Positions 1-11,245 of a stretch of DNA of 64,000 nucleotides are shown here, piece after piece (positions within the stretch are counted from its first letter, which is position 1; the number at the start of each line of letters is the position of its first letter). The stretch spans positions 6,084,001-6,148,000 of the forward strand of contig JAPTHN010000025.1 in NCBI GenBank assembly GCA_026936325.1. The letters are read 5' to 3'. The notes below the pieces were generated by a model, which ran no database searches, was not told the DNA's origin, and saw only the letters and a list, made by a program, of their open reading frames with translations. Source of the DNA: Platynereis dumerilii. Taxonomy: Eukaryota > Annelida > Polychaeta > Phyllodocida > Nereididae. Both the position numbers and the translations under genes were made by a program.

Positions 1-1257
1 TCAGTCCAGCAAGTTGTAGACATGTTGACCAACACAACAACGAATTATACTGCAGGTGAAGCACTTGTCCAGTTGCACCTCAGAGCCCACCAGTGTAGGC
101 CTACATGTCGAATTCAACTGTCATGTCGAAATCAGAAGTCGTCTAAATAAATATTTGAAGCACTGATTTTGTGACTTCTGCATCATTCTTGTTATGCCAT
201 ATATGTGGTAATAACATAGAATATATATTTTATTGCCTTCTCTTTGTAAAAATGATCAATTTCAATGGCCTGATATTCAAGGTGGGGAAACCAGGAGGGA
301 ACTTGATCAATGTAGGGGCCATGAGACTCCCTGTGCCCCACTCACACACATAGAAATACGCTCATACACCTAAGTCCAGTCTTTTTTTTTTAGCCAGTCA
401 CTTTTTATCCAATTTGACTTATGCTAGAATCTACCTGTTTCATCCCAGATTCTTGACCAAACAGTTCCATATATCATAACTATTTGAAGGTATTGGCTTT
501 TTTTAGCCCTATCCCCTATTTTGAGCTTATCCCATTGGAATAAAATTGCTGTCTCAACACAGCTGTTGGAGCCATTTTCTTCTCGTGCTTGAAAGAGGTG
601 CATTGTGGCCGGGGGGAGGGGGGGGTTACTCACTCTGAAAGGGTGTATATAGATGCACCGCTGGATGGTTTAGGTTTTTTGGCCTTCTTGGATTAAAATT
701 AAAATAGTTGTGGTTTTGTGACAATTCTGATTAATTTGGTTATGGTTTTTGCAGCCCCAACATGTTTGGTACCATTAGAATCGGCTTCAAAAGAGGATCA
801 AAATGGTTAAAACTAGGAAGATTAAATTGGTTTCCAAATATTTATTGAAGGATTAAAATGGTTTGTGGTTTTGGCGTAGTTTCCAGATTAAAATGGTTTT
901 GGTTTTTTTGCGCCATGGCGCATCCGTATGCGAAGTACCCCCCCCCGGATTGTGACGTCATCACATCTCTGGGGATGTCACAATGCGTGCAATAATATTA
1001 TGAAGTCCTAAGTTTGAACCTTTGATAGGCTCAAAATGCTGGATAAACGCTGCAGTTTATCATTGCAAATGCGTACAACTGTTTCTAAGTTTGAGGCTTT
1101 CAGAGCCCAAAATTGGTCAAAATTATCTTTGGTCAAGGTGTATTCACCTTGTAAATGCAAGAAACTGTTGACCTGCCTTTAAAACAACAGATTGTGTTAC
1201 AAGCCAAAAACCTACTGGCTCAAAAAATGTCTAGACTTCACTACAATTGTAACTTAC
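1..1257. other. Left-edge non-coding stretch with degenerate repeats
   Basis: No exon could be supported here. Positions about 670-920 hold several degenerate copies of a gattaaaatggtttnggttt-type motif, which looks like a worn dispersed repeat. A palindromic TGACGTCA (CRE-like) lies at 953-960 next to a poly-C tract, probably part of the same repeat debris. The receptor gene to the right may have its 3' end in this interval, but I could not place it. Confidence 0.4.
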
Positions 1258-1499
1258 CTTGCTTTTGTAAGTGCCACCAATGTCCCAATAGAGAAACATG
1301 CCGTGAGCAGGATTCCCACAACGACTATAATTCGAAAGGCAAGCGTTGTTAGGGTGAGTTTCAAACAGTTCATATTGTGGCGATAGAGGTAGAAGGTTTG
1401 TATTGAAGTAAGTCCAAGGGCCACCACCAGGGCAAAGATTGAATTCTGTAACCAAAGAGCCTGCATAAATAGATATATCCCAAAATAGGCAGTGAAGTT
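1258..1499 (-). CDS. Probable 7TM receptor exon, two or more membrane segments
   Basis: Minus-strand exon bounded by a good acceptor (a T-run then gccag, ending at 1500) and a strong donor (AAG/gtaagtt, with GT at 1257-1256). It encodes about 80 residues with two strongly hydrophobic stretches (around FALVVALGLTSIQTFYLY and FRIIVVVGILLTACFSIGTL) joined by a short basic/Cys linker, as in consecutive transmembrane helices. It starts in phase 0, which matches the phase-0 end of the exon at 2649-2822. Assignment to one receptor gene is inferred from strand, phase and content. The remaining helices and the C-terminus were not found. Confidence 0.5.
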
Positions 1500-1515
1500 C
1501 TGGCAAAAAAACATG

Positions 1516-2356
1516 TGATTCACACCATGTGGTTCATCGTTGTGAACCACATGCATCTCATTATCTGGCTTTGTTATGTAAACAATGGACAGTGAAGTGA
1601 CGATGTCGCAATGTTTTGATGCTCTCATTGGTCGGTTTTTACACAGCTCTGTTCTAATGAAGGATCAAGACAGTTTTTTGTTGTTATATGACACTAATAA
1701 CATTCCGATATATATAAATAATTATATTTACAAATAGCTTTTTGGCCTAGTCTGATGAAAAATGAAATTTTTCTGTTCTAGTGTGACCACATTGCTGAGA
1801 TGATGATTGTTATATCATGAGAATTTGACTTTTCTGTTTCTTATTCAAGACTGAAAGAAGATTTTCATTGTGATTACTGAATTCCTGTGATAAAAATTTA
1901 ACTTTTCTGATGTTTTCTTTGAGTTTTTCGCCATTTAAGGATCATCTACATTCAATATTTAGTGACATTCAGTAAAGCAAATTTAAGGGAGATATGATAA
2001 ATACCTTGACGTTTAGCAGCAAAATATTTAATGCCTTGAAATTATATGCAAGTACAACATATAATTAAATTTCATGCACTTCATGTTCAATTTAACATGT
2101 TTAGTGATGACGAAAATGACCATTGTGGGAGTCATGTGAATTTTATCCAAAAATGTCGATAAATGTCGATAAAATTGGTCATGTATCTTGCCCCCCCCCC
2201 TCAAAAAGTACTGCCCCACCCATTGCCCCACCTGTGGCAGAGGCCTGGCTACACCACTGGACTCTGTAGTGGTCATGAGCACCAATGGCTGTGGTCTAGC
2301 GCAGGAGTGTTGTGAATGATTGTGATGCCTGTGGGAAAGCAGATCACGGTAAGTAA
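1516..2356. other. Intron-like AT-rich stretch, no gene seen
   Basis: Low-complexity AT-rich sequence. Around 2190-2265 is a dispersed repeat with a poly-C run followed by a ccccacctgtggcagaggcc-like motif. No exon with both splice sites was found, although one more membrane-segment exon of the receptor could be expected here. Confidence 0.3.
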
Positions 2357-2605
2357 GGGGCTCAGTGGCGTAGCGGTTAGCACGCTGGACTGCTGCGCCG
2401 GTGGGCCAGGTTCAACTCCCAACTGCTGCTGAATTCCCAACTAACAATTCAGTGCTGGGTGATTGCTTAATTGGGTACTGTTGCCAGCAGTACTAGCCTA
2501 GTCTGGATGTCAGGGAGGTAACTGACACGTGCCGTGGGCTCAACTGGAAATAAGTCGTTCCATCCACTCCAGGTGGGGACTTTCATTGGCTACCCACATT
2601 AGATA
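2357..2605 (+). mobile_element. tRNA-derived SINE
   Basis: A tRNA-like head starts at GGGGCTCAGTGG. It has a pol III A box TGGCGTAGCGG at 2366-2376 and a B box GGTTCAACTCC at 2409-2419, with the 33-bp gap expected for a tRNA promoter. A non-tRNA body follows. The D-arm and anticodon-arm sequence is too degenerate and the body too long for a working tRNA gene. It lies on the opposite strand inside an intron of the receptor gene. The 3' end is approximate because no clear tail or target duplication was seen. Confidence 0.75.
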
Positions 2606-2648
2606 TTAACAGGGATATTCAACAGAAAATAAAAAGTCGCAATTTTAC

Positions 2649-2822
2649 CCTGATTTTATGTTTGAATTTGTTTGCTTCGGAGACACGCCGTGAAAACTTC
2701 GAGTAGATGAAAGGATATGCAACAGCGAAGAATCTGCCAATGTTCAAATATGAAATCATGATGACATTGAAGTACTCCGTTGTCTGGCTCACAGCTGTGA
2801 ACATTAGGCAAAAATTGGAAAA
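2649..2822 (-). CDS. 7TM receptor exon with TM3 and a GRF motif
   Basis: Minus-strand exon of 58 codons, phase 0 at both ends, between acceptor cctttcag and donor AGG/gtaaaa. It encodes a helix followed by GRFFAVAYPF, the place where class A receptors carry DRYxAVxxP. A Cys lies exactly 25 residues before the Arg, which is the class A Cys3.25-Arg3.50 spacing. A basic intracellular loop (YSKFSRRVSEANKFKHKIR) follows. The Asp of DRY is replaced by Gly. From family knowledge this reads as TM3 plus intracellular loop 2 of a rhodopsin-like receptor. The exact subfamily is not recognised. Confidence 0.6.
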
Positions 2823-3241
2823 CTGAAAGGAATAAAGGTCATATAGCAACAGTGTAACAGTGTAAGAGTCTGTAACACAAGTCCTCACCCCTCAACTAAA
2901 TTAGACTTACAACGTGTTTCACTGAATGGCCTAAACATTGGCCCCACATAACATTTTTTTACTCAAATATTTCTCGTAGTTTGCTTTCCACAAGAGATGT
3001 ACATGTACACCTCAGTCGAAAAGATGACTTTCAGAATTTAAATGTAAAATAATGACTAACTTATAAAGCCTTAAAGCTACATTAAGATGAACTAAAAATA
3101 TTCCAACCTGGTGTCACCTAGGCTAAACCAATCAGTGCCAAGGGCAGGATATCTATCAGCCAATGTGATTCCATTGTAGGTGTATGGCAGGCAGACTTTT
3201 TGGTTGGACAACCTTTGCTTCAGTTTCATGTTCCCGGTTAC

Positions 3242-3280
3242 ACATGCTAGTTCGTACACATACCACTTCCAATGACATGT
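3242..3280 (-). CDS. Possible short receptor exon (extracellular loop 1)
   Basis: Candidate 13-codon exon following acceptor ttctcaag, reading TCHWKWYVYELAC. It starts in phase 0 like the end of the exon at 4653-4844. With a weak donor (gtaacc) at 3241 it would end in phase 0, matching the exon at 2649-2822. The Trp-rich and Cys-containing sequence suits the end of TM2 and loop 1. The frame stays open to about 3117 with an alternative donor CCTAG/gtgaca, but that phase does not match the next exon. Tentative. Confidence 0.3.
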
Positions 3281-3394
3281 CTTGAGAAATATTTTTCCTA
3301 TGCTGTCTTTGCCCCAACACATTTATTAAATGTTTAATATTTAATTCTATTATGTAACATTTTGTGCAATTAATGACTGAGATAACTAATTAAT

Positions 3395-4652
3395 TTTCAC
3401 TCACTTGCATTTCTGAAAAGTAGGAGTGAGCAGGTAATAAGTGTCTGAGATAAATAAAATTCACTAACACGCAAGCATATCTGAAAGTAATGTAGGACTG
3501 AACAAGTAATTAGTAACTGAGATTACTAAATTGTTCACTCACTTGCATTTCTGAAATTAGAACAGGACTAAACGAGTAAATAGCGACTGAGATAATTTAA
3601 TTGGTCCTTGACATGCTTTTCTGAAATTAGAGTAGGATTAAACAAGTATTCAGTAGCTGAGATAACTAAATTGTTCACTCACTTGCATTTCTGAAATTAG
3701 AGCAGGACTAAACAAGTATTCAGTAGCTGAGATAACTTAATTGTTCACTCACTTGCATTTCTGAAACTAGAGCAGGACTAAACAAGTATTCAGGGCTGAG
3801 ATAACTTAATTGTTCACTCACTTGCTTTTCTGAAATTAGAGCAGGACTAAACAAGTATTCAGTAGCTGAGATAACTTAATTGTTCACTCACTTGCATTTC
3901 TGAAACTAGAGCAGGACTAAACAAGTATTCAGGGCTGAGATAACTTAATTGTTCACTCACTTGCTTTTCTGAAGTTAGAGCAGGACTAAACTAGTAGTTA
4001 GAGACTGAAATAACTTAATTGTTCACTCACTTGCATTTCTAAAATTAGAGCATGACTAAACAAGTAATCAGTAGCTGAAATAACTTAATTGTTCACTCAC
4101 TTGCATTTCTAAAATTAGAGCATGACTAAACAAGTAATTAGTGACTTAGATTACTAAATTGTTCACTCACTTGCTTTTCTGAAATTAGAGCAGGACTAAA
4201 CAAGTAATTAGTGACTTATATAACTAAATTTCACTTACTCGCATTTCTGAAATTAGAGCAGGACTAAATAAGTATTCAGTGGCTGAGATAACTTAATTGT
4301 TCACTCACTTGCTTTTCTGAAGTTAGAGCAAGGCTGGACAAGTGATTAGTTACTGAGATAACTAATTTTCACTCACTTGCATTTTTGAAATTAGAGCAGG
4401 CCAAAACAAGTAATTAGCGACTGAGATAACTTAATTGTTCACTCACTTGCATTTCTGAAATTAGAGCAGGGCTGAACAAGTAATTAGTTACTGAGAAAAC
4501 TAAATTTCACTCACTTGCATTTTTGAAATTAGAGCAGGGCTGGACAAGTAATTAGTGACTTAGATTACTAAATATCACTCACTTGCTTTTCTGAAATTAG
4601 AGCAGGACTAAACAAGTAATTAGTGACTTAGATTACTAAATTGTTCACTCAC
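3395..4652 (-). repeat. About 18 copies of a ~69-bp satellite carrying an exon end and splice donor
   Basis: A tandem array, period 68-70 bp, fills most of one receptor intron. On the minus strand each unit reads tcactaattacttgttyag, then a ctgctctaatttcagaaatgcaa-like stretch, then gtgagtg. This matches the last ~45 bases of the adjacent exon (4653-4844) plus its splice donor and first intron bases. The array is therefore a serial duplication of an exon-intron junction. Units nearest the left end are the most diverged. Many units also have tttcag just before the donor copy, where the true exon has tttcaa. Confidence 0.85.
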
Positions 4653-4844
4653 TTGCATTTTTGAAATTAGAGCAGCGCTGAGAAAGTAATTTGTGACCGA
4701 GATAACGTTTCCAATCGCAGTGCACAAGATGTAGACCATTATAGGACTTCTTCCTTTTTTGACATCGTAAGCAACCAGAGCCAGGGATATGTAAGCCAAC
4801 ACTGCTCCAATTGCTTCAAACAAATAGTGTATTTTGAACATAAA
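4653..4844 (-). CDS. 7TM receptor exon with two membrane helices
   Basis: 64-codon minus-strand exon between an acceptor (gcaaaag at 4845) and donor ATGCAA/gtgagtg. It encodes two hydrophobic segments (about FEAIGAVLAYISLALVAY and MVYILCTAIGNVISVTNYF) separated by a short basic loop VKKGRSP, as expected of TM1, intracellular loop 1 and TM2. The last part of this exon is the source of the neighbouring satellite. The acceptor phase (0) does not match the phase-1 end of the ectodomain exon, so an undetected small exon may lie between 4845 and 5440. Confidence 0.5.
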
Positions 4845-5084
4845 CTTTTGCAATTAACTTCTCACTTAGGATATTGTGTCTACATGGACCCCAATATGGT
4901 GATGATAACTTGTAAAAAATTTTCTGCATGAAGAATATCATAAAAAGTTATAGGTCTTATAATGATTAAATTTTGAGTGTGAGACTCAAATTTATCAACA
5001 AGAGCATGCCATTTTTTCTTGGTTAAAGCTATAAAACATGCTGATTTGATGCTAAATTCAGCTTGAAGTGAGGGCTTTGGAGTC

Positions 5085-5215
5085 GGGGTATAGTAAGTTA
5101 ACCGACTCCGACCCTCGACTCCTTTGGTTTTCTGAAAAGCGACTCCGACTCCTTAGGTCTCCTAAAATCCAACTCTGACTCTGACTCCCGTCTCCGCTTA
5201 TCTGCATTATTTCAC
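5085..5215. repeat. gactccgactcc-type dispersed repeat
   Basis: Low-complexity stretch rich in GACTCC and its inverted form GGAGTC, with inverted copies facing each other at about 5070-5100 and 5150-5200. It resembles short non-autonomous elements with GGAGTCGG ends. It sits in the receptor intron between the ectodomain exon and the first helix exon. No target duplication was identified. Confidence 0.4.
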
Positions 5216-5447
5216 ACAAATATTACATGATAAACAGGAACAAAAAGTAGGCTACTTCCACAAATTTTCCCTTGGCTTTTGTTCTTGAATACTTGTTTAG
5301 GAAGTTTTGCTTAAAATACAAGATACATTTCACATTGTTGTTACTTGGTTTTTGTAAATTACATCAATGTTACTTGGTTTTTGTAAATTACATCAATTAT
5401 TTTTAATTTTGTGACTTCTGACCCCCACCTCCCCTATATATACTCAC

Positions 5448-6965
5448 CTTGAAACGTCCTGGGAACAATGGAGGTTGAGTCTAGAATTTTTTTGGATGCA
5501 ACAACTTGGCTGAATCCACAAGAATCGCCAATGTAAGCACTGTATTTGTAAAGGTGTTCATTCTTAAAGAAGGCACTGCAGCGCCTCCTTGCAAGCGTCA
5601 GTAATACTTTCGCTGATGTAGCAGGAGTGAACTGATAGTCTTTGCTTGATATTACGGTGCATAAATTAAAAACACGTGCATAGCTGTTCTTCACTGAACG
5701 GATGATGCATATGTTAATTAAGTAGTTCTCTTCACCTGAATTGGTTTGGTTGCAAGGGAGGACAAATATCCATTTTTTTGCAAATTGTTTAAGGTTGTCA
5801 TTTGTTTCCAGACATTTTCTTAGCAAGATTAAGTTGTTGGTCTTTTCAAAACACTCATGAGTTCTGTACATATTTTTATAATTTTTAGAAGTAACATTGT
5901 GTCTATCCATTCTGAATTGTATACAACAATCGTCGCATTGTTTGCCATCTTTTAGATCCCACAATGACGTATGGATGGGCCCTCGTCTCAGCTCAGAAAT
6001 CTCTGATGAATTTGTGTCATCAATTGATAACATGCTTTGCGTTGTGTCAAGATTGAAATTCCCATTGTCATAATCGGCTTTATGATGTGCACTGTAAGTG
6101 TCTTCCTCTATTGTCAATCTTTGCGTTGTAGTTATATAAACATCAGAAGTGTCATAATCGGAATAATTCCCTGCTTCATTAGTGTATTCATCAGAGGTCA
6201 TACTTTGCCTTGTGATCAAATTGACATCAGAAGTCATGTATTCAGCATTATGGTCTGCCTTTCTGGTGCCTTTGTCAATAATTGACATTCTTTGGGTTGT
6301 AATTATAGAAATGTCATGTTCAGCATAATGTTCAACCTTGTTGGTGTATTCGTCAATGGTCGTTCTTTCCGTTGAGATGACATTGACATCCATTCTTTTG
6401 CTTGTGATGGCACTGAACTCCATGCTGTCATATGGAGCAGTGTGGTCAGCTGAATTGCTGTCTTTTACTAATTCTGTTGGTGTTTTACTAACCGAATTGC
6501 TGTTATTCGTTGAATCAGCTTGAATATTAGCTTTTATTGAGTTGTTGTTGGCATCAAAAACCTTAGCTTGGTTGAAATAGTGTGTGCCATGTATGGTAGG
6601 ATGCTCACTTACTGAGGCATCATTCCTTATATTATTATTGATCATGTTTTCTCTTGTGATTGAACTGAATTCATCAAATTCTCTGAAGTTTGACTGTTTT
6701 TTAGGAATATCATTCACTGCCTCCTGTGCCATCCTCTCATTGGCAGCCTCATGAAAAAGACGATAGTCAGTTATAAAGGTCTTTATGGACACATTGGTAT
6801 TAGTGGTTTTACCATGAAGACCTTTGACATCTTCATTTGCAGGAATACCACCTGCATCATCTTCCCCATTTGAATTGTTACTATTATTACTACTATTACT
6901 ATCCTCACTTATAATAGTCGTATTACAGTCCTTATTTAGTCCTTCTGATGGACGGTTTAGTATGA
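5448..6965 (-). CDS. Large ectodomain exon of the probable 7TM receptor
   Basis: Long minus-strand coding exon (about 505 codons) ending at a strong donor CAAG/gtgagta (GT at 5447-5446). A plausible 5' boundary is acceptor tttactgtag at 6966; the frame stays open to 7305, but the upstream part reads like intron. From the N-terminus it has an Asn/Ser/Asp-rich region with many N-glycosylation sequons, about five degenerate ~28-residue repeats, then a ~150-residue domain with about ten Cys (beginning CDDCCIQF) directly before the membrane exons. I do not recognise the Cys domain. Ligand-binding or adhesive function is only inferred from its position ahead of helices. The start codon and signal peptide are unresolved. 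Confidence 0.5.
6020..6395 (-). repeat. About five ~28-residue coding repeats in the receptor ectodomain
   Basis: Within the ectodomain exon the protein repeats a motif close to TTQRMTIDEYTNKADHYAEY followed by Asp-Ser-Asp and a hydrophobic pair, roughly every 84 bp. Copies are well diverged (for example ISTERTTIDEYT, ITRQSMTSDEYT, TTTQRLTIEEDT, DTTQSMLSIDDT). The divergence points to an old in-frame expansion, unlike the near-identical arrays elsewhere in the window. Confidence 0.6.
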
Positions 6966-7147
6966 CTACAGTAAAATTATTCCATAGAATGAAATATATA
7001 TAAATTGGTGTTTTATACATGGGTGAGAATCTGAAGGTGCTCCCTCGGACAACGCACATGACTTCACGCAGTACGACGTGATGTAGAATAATAAATACCA
7101 GACGTATAAGAATAACTTTAACACCAACAGAACAAGCACGAACATAC

Positions 7148-7192
7148 CTTTGTGGAAAATAAATTGTGGTAATATCCATCCAAAAACAAGTC
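7148..7192 (-). CDS. Possible small upstream exon of the receptor gene
   Basis: On the minus strand a strong donor-like CAAAG/gtatgt (GT at 7147-7146) lies downstream of an acceptor-like cgggcctacag. In the frame that reads GWILPQFIFHK it ends in phase 1, which matches the phase needed by the ectodomain exon starting at 6965. The piece is short and hydrophobic and could belong to a signal peptide, but no initiating ATG was found. Weak evidence. Confidence 0.2.
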
Positions 7193-7309
7193 TGTAGGCC
7201 CGGGATGAATGACGATGTGACGCACCTAATTTCGCCGACAAACTGGCTTGTCAAGAACAGCTTCTCTGCCGAGCCGTATCGCAAAAAAGTTTCCAAACAT
7301 ATCATTCTG

Positions 7310-8255
7310 TGTTATACATCATTGGAAAGAGCAGATTCAAAATATTCTGCCAGTATTTGCGCTTTTTAGAAATCCAAAAAGTTTTGTTTTTGTAAATCAC
7401 AACATTTCCCTCTCCGGAAGCGTAACAGTTGAAGCAAAAAACGGATTTTCGACATCAACCGAAATGTAAATGAGATTTCGTAATTTTCGTGAGCACACAA
7501 TTTTTTTTATTAAACGAGCTTTGCTCTATTATTATTTTTTCAAATGGTGTATCTACGCTAAACAGTTTTTTTCTGGCAAAAAAAACAAATGTTAAATTTT
7601 GTGTGTAGTCCGATTTCGTCACATTTTCAAGCAGTTCTAAAAAAAAATCCAGTTGCACGATTTACAAACCGTTTCGTAATTCTGATTCGCGTTGACGTTG
7701 CAACTCAAAAGGAATGTTTGCCGCGGAGGAACCGTCGCTGGTGAGTGGATTTTCATTATTTTTGCTGGTTTTTGTCCAAAAATTGTCCGCTGCTGGCATC
7801 TAGATATGTGTAAATATCTTCTTTTATGCACAGGGAACAATAAGTCCTCAATTGCAAATCGGTAACCCGCATGTCTGCTGGTATTTTGGGCAAGTTGAAA
7901 ACTTGTTGAATGGGGCTTGGGGCTCAACATGGCCACCGAACATGGTAATCTTGCGGGTTCTTTATCATTTTGCGTCACACGGACTAACATAAGGATCTTT
8001 TTGCAATGTCCCAAGCATTATGGACTAAAAATTCCATTGCAATTCCATTGTCTGTCTTAACTAACATGGACGGGACATTCGAAAACGTGTTTTTTCCTAA
8101 GTCTTTGAATGCACATCTGTCACTGACTGTTGTTTATGTTTAAATCACGTTGTCTGTCTGTTTGGACGGCAGTACCTCAGTAAATAACAGCTGATCATAG
8201 GCTGATACTGTGATAGGACTGCAAATTTGATGATTTCTATCAATTGATTTTTTTT
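7310..8255. other. Non-coding stretch upstream of the receptor gene
   Basis: No exon or recognisable element. The sequence is AT-rich with several homopolymer runs. It would contain the receptor promoter if the gene begins near 7.2 kb, but no TATA or initiator motif stands out. Confidence 0.3.
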
Positions 8256-8259
8256 TTAA

Positions 8260-8828
8260 CCCCTTTCACACATGGCCGGATTTACCGTTGTATTGCCGTA
8301 GCTGGCCTGGCACTGACTGCCGGAGGTTTACCTTGAGAAATCAACGGTAAAACCTCGGCAAAACGGTGGAAAACCTCCGCAATACGGCGGAAATCATTCA
8401 TATTTTTGGCTGTGTGCACAATTTTCATGGACAAAGACACGCAGTACTGTCGTAGTAATGAACGGAGACAGGCAGTAATTTTTGCAGCTTGACAAGTTTC
8501 TCCCTTGGAAATAAGGCAATCCGACGGTATTAAGGACTGTACCTACGGTTAATGTTTCGATCAAAACAACACAGCGTGATTACGTCGTATTTCTACAGCT
8601 CATTCGTTGCCGTGGCTGTCTGGGGAAAAATCAAACATGTTTGATTTTGCCTCGGACATCGATCTCGTCCCCTGAAGTTGACGGTAAGTTGTAAAACGTC
8701 GGGGGTTGTCGGCGGACAATGCAGACGGTCGGCGGACAATGCAGGACTGTCGGCAGACTGTGGCAGACCCTGGATTTTAAGCTACCGGCACGGCTGTCAC
8801 GGCAAAACCGGGAATGTGTGAAAGGGCC
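8260..8828. mobile_element. MITE-like element with CCCTTTCACACAT inverted ends
   Basis: The left end CCCCTTTCACACATGGCCGG and the right end (inverted) GGCCCTTTCACACATTCCCGG are terminal inverted repeats of about 20 bp with few mismatches. The flanks are TTAA on the left and TTTA on the right, consistent with a worn TTAA target duplication of piggyBac/Kolobok-like non-autonomous elements. The interior is GC-richer than its surroundings, with tandem cggcggacaatgcag-like pieces at 8698-8760. No coding capacity. Confidence 0.6.
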
Positions 8829-9255
8829 TTTAGCGACTAATCGACACGGAGTTATTTGATTTAACTGTGAACAAATGTATCGATGTAAACGGCCATTATG
8901 CAGTGCTGTCTGGTTTTCATAGTTCGAACTGCCCTGCAATGGCCTGCATTGTCAAACTCAAAGTATAAAAATTGGACAGGTTGACAACTTTGTACAATTA
9001 TTGAGTGTCCCAACACTGGTGTTGGCCTACTTTTCTATGAATTAAGCTCTTGTTGGGATACTCATCCCTTGCCCATTGCTGACGAAGTCCTGTTCATCAC
9101 TGGCAAAATCTGTTCCTCGCTTCCAAAATCTCGCCAATCGTCGAGGAGATCGCGCCCAAAACCTCTCTTGAATGCGAGTTCCTCCCCCCCCCCATAGTAG
9201 AACTCCCCCCCCCCATATTTTGTTGATATTCAGATATTGCCTTTTAGTAGGGTGA

Positions 9256-9731
9256 GTGAGTTTGTGTTTTACGTCTCATCAGCACCTGATTGGGCTATTT
9301 AGCGACATACATTTCCGCCTGTTACTGGCTTTTAGTAACTGACCAAATAAATGCTTTTGGGAGCAACCATTCAATATCCGGAATACTCCAACCGCCTCTC
9401 CCTGATTATCTCATGGTTGCATCGGTCCGAAGCCAAGTTGGCTGAAGTTATAAAATGCTTCACCTGAAGTTAACCAGATTGGCTAAAACTTAATAAAACT
9501 TAAAAAAGCAGGATTTTCATGATTTCTTTCGGCAGATTGGGATTTGATTGGCATTTTGCTTTCTGGCGAATGGCCAGCTGAAGCTAGACTGAAGACAACA
9601 GTTTTGCAAAAAAAGTCTGAAATCCCATGCCATACCACTACTGGAAAATGTGTATGTCTTGTGATGATCCTGATCGTTTTGCCTCCAAATAGCCCACACT
9701 GGTGCTGATGGGGCCTAACGCACAAACTCAC
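9256..9731. mobile_element. Short element with ~50-bp inverted ends
   Basis: GTGAGTTTGTGTTTTACG and the following ~35 bp at the left end are matched, inverted, at 9670-9731, including the shared catcagcacc and gggctattt blocks. A third fragment of the same end lies at about 14947-14985 (gatgggacgtaaaacacaaa). There is no coding capacity, so it is a MITE-like relic. Target duplication not resolved. Confidence 0.55.
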
Positions 9732-9837
9732 ATTCTCCTGATCGTTTGTAAAGCAAAATTACATAATTTCTTCATTGCTTGGTACTCACTGGTGTTCGTT
9801 ATTTAACATTTGAACAAAAGTTGTATCATGCTTGTCT

Positions 9838-11245
9838 TTGATATTGTGGACGATGAATTGTGTTGTAGTCCCGTTGTCCTTGTGGTTTATAAAGCATGCT
9901 TTGTCAAATGCAACGAAAAGTGAATGGTAAATAAGCCTACTAGAAAAATCACTTAATTTTTCTACGTTGCTTGGTATTCCTATTGATTTTCATTGAGTTT
10001 TGAAAGTGTAGTCTTATTCTTGTTGATATTGTGGACAATGAATTGTGTTATAATTCCATTGTCCTTTTCGATTATAAAGCATGCTTTGTCAAATTCATTA
10101 TTGTCTTTGATATTGTGGACGATGAATTGTGTTGTAATTCCATTGTCCCTGTGACAAAAACTTTATGTGAATTAGATAAAGTATAAACTGGTTGGCCTCT
10201 CCATAGCGGTACTTCATTGCGGTACTTCATTGCACCTTCAAGAGGTCTCCCAGCTCCATTACCTAGAATCAACACAATTTTTATAGCATGCTCCGTAACT
10301 GGGACCAATAGATGATTGACATTGAAGGGATATTGTCCATTGTGAAGTATGCTTTGTCAAATATTTCTCAACACTATTAAGTCTATAACAGATACAAATT
10401 TCATTTTGCAGCAACCGAGAGAACGTTGCACTTCCCCAACGTCGAGTGATAACAACGCAATAAAAGCAGCCTGCCTATCAGAGGGAAGTCCATTCTAGGT
10501 AGGGCAATTGGTTTTTTGGTCTTTTCTAAGTTTTCTTATCTTATGATATTGTGGACAATAAATTATGTGGTAGTCCCATTGTCCTTGATGCTTGTAAAGC
10601 ATGCTTTGTCAAAGGCAACGAAAGTGAACGGTAGATAAACCTACTAGAAAAATCACTTTATTTTTCTACATTGCGTGGTATTCCTCTTGATTTTCATTGA
10701 GACTTGAAAGTGTAGTCTTATTCTTGTTGATATTGTGGACAATGAATTGTGTTATAATTCCATTGTCCTTTTCAATTATAAAGCATGCTTTGTCAAATTC
10801 ATTATTGTCTTTGATATTGTGGACGATGAATTGTGTTGTAATTCCATTGTCCCTGTGACAAAAACTTTATATATTTTATGTGAATTAGATAAAGTATAAA
10901 CTGGTTGGCCTCTCCATAGCGGTACTTCATTGCGGTACTTCATTGCACCTTCAAGAGGTCTCCCAGCTCCATTACCTAGAATCAACACAATTTTTATAGC
11001 ATGCTCCGTAACTGGGACCAATAGATGATTGACATTGAAGGGATATTGTCCATTGTGAAGTATGCTTTGTCAAATATGTCTCAACACTATTAAGTCTATA
11101 ACAGATACAAATTTCATTTTGCAGCAACCAAGAGAGCGTTACACTTTCCCAACGTCGAGTGTTAACAACGCAATAAAAGTAGCCTGCCTATCAGAGGGAA
11201 GTCCACTCTAGGTAGGGCAATTGGTTTTTTGGTCTTTTGTTTTCT
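9838..11245 (+). repeat. Direct ~700-bp duplication inside the hairpin array
   Basis: The block 9838-10530 is repeated almost unchanged at 10540-11245, including a non-hairpin segment of ~350 bp (ccctgtgacaaaaactttat onward) and the gcaacgaaagtgaa junctions. The second copy has an extra 9-base stretch near 10868 and few substitutions, so the duplication is fairly young. A third, more diverged copy of the same block lies at about 13800-14290. Confidence 0.75.

Noticed and set aside
424-633. 69-codon minus-strand frame near the left edge as last receptor exon
   Set aside because: No hydrophobic segment, no matching phase and weak splice signals; could not be supported.
2357-2430. Possible tRNA gene
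   Set aside because: A and B boxes are present, but the stems do not pair properly and an unrelated body follows, so it is a SINE head.
10072-11021. Two nearly identical ~80-codon minus-strand frames
   Set aside because: They are the same segment of a duplicated non-coding block in the hairpin array, not paralogous genes.
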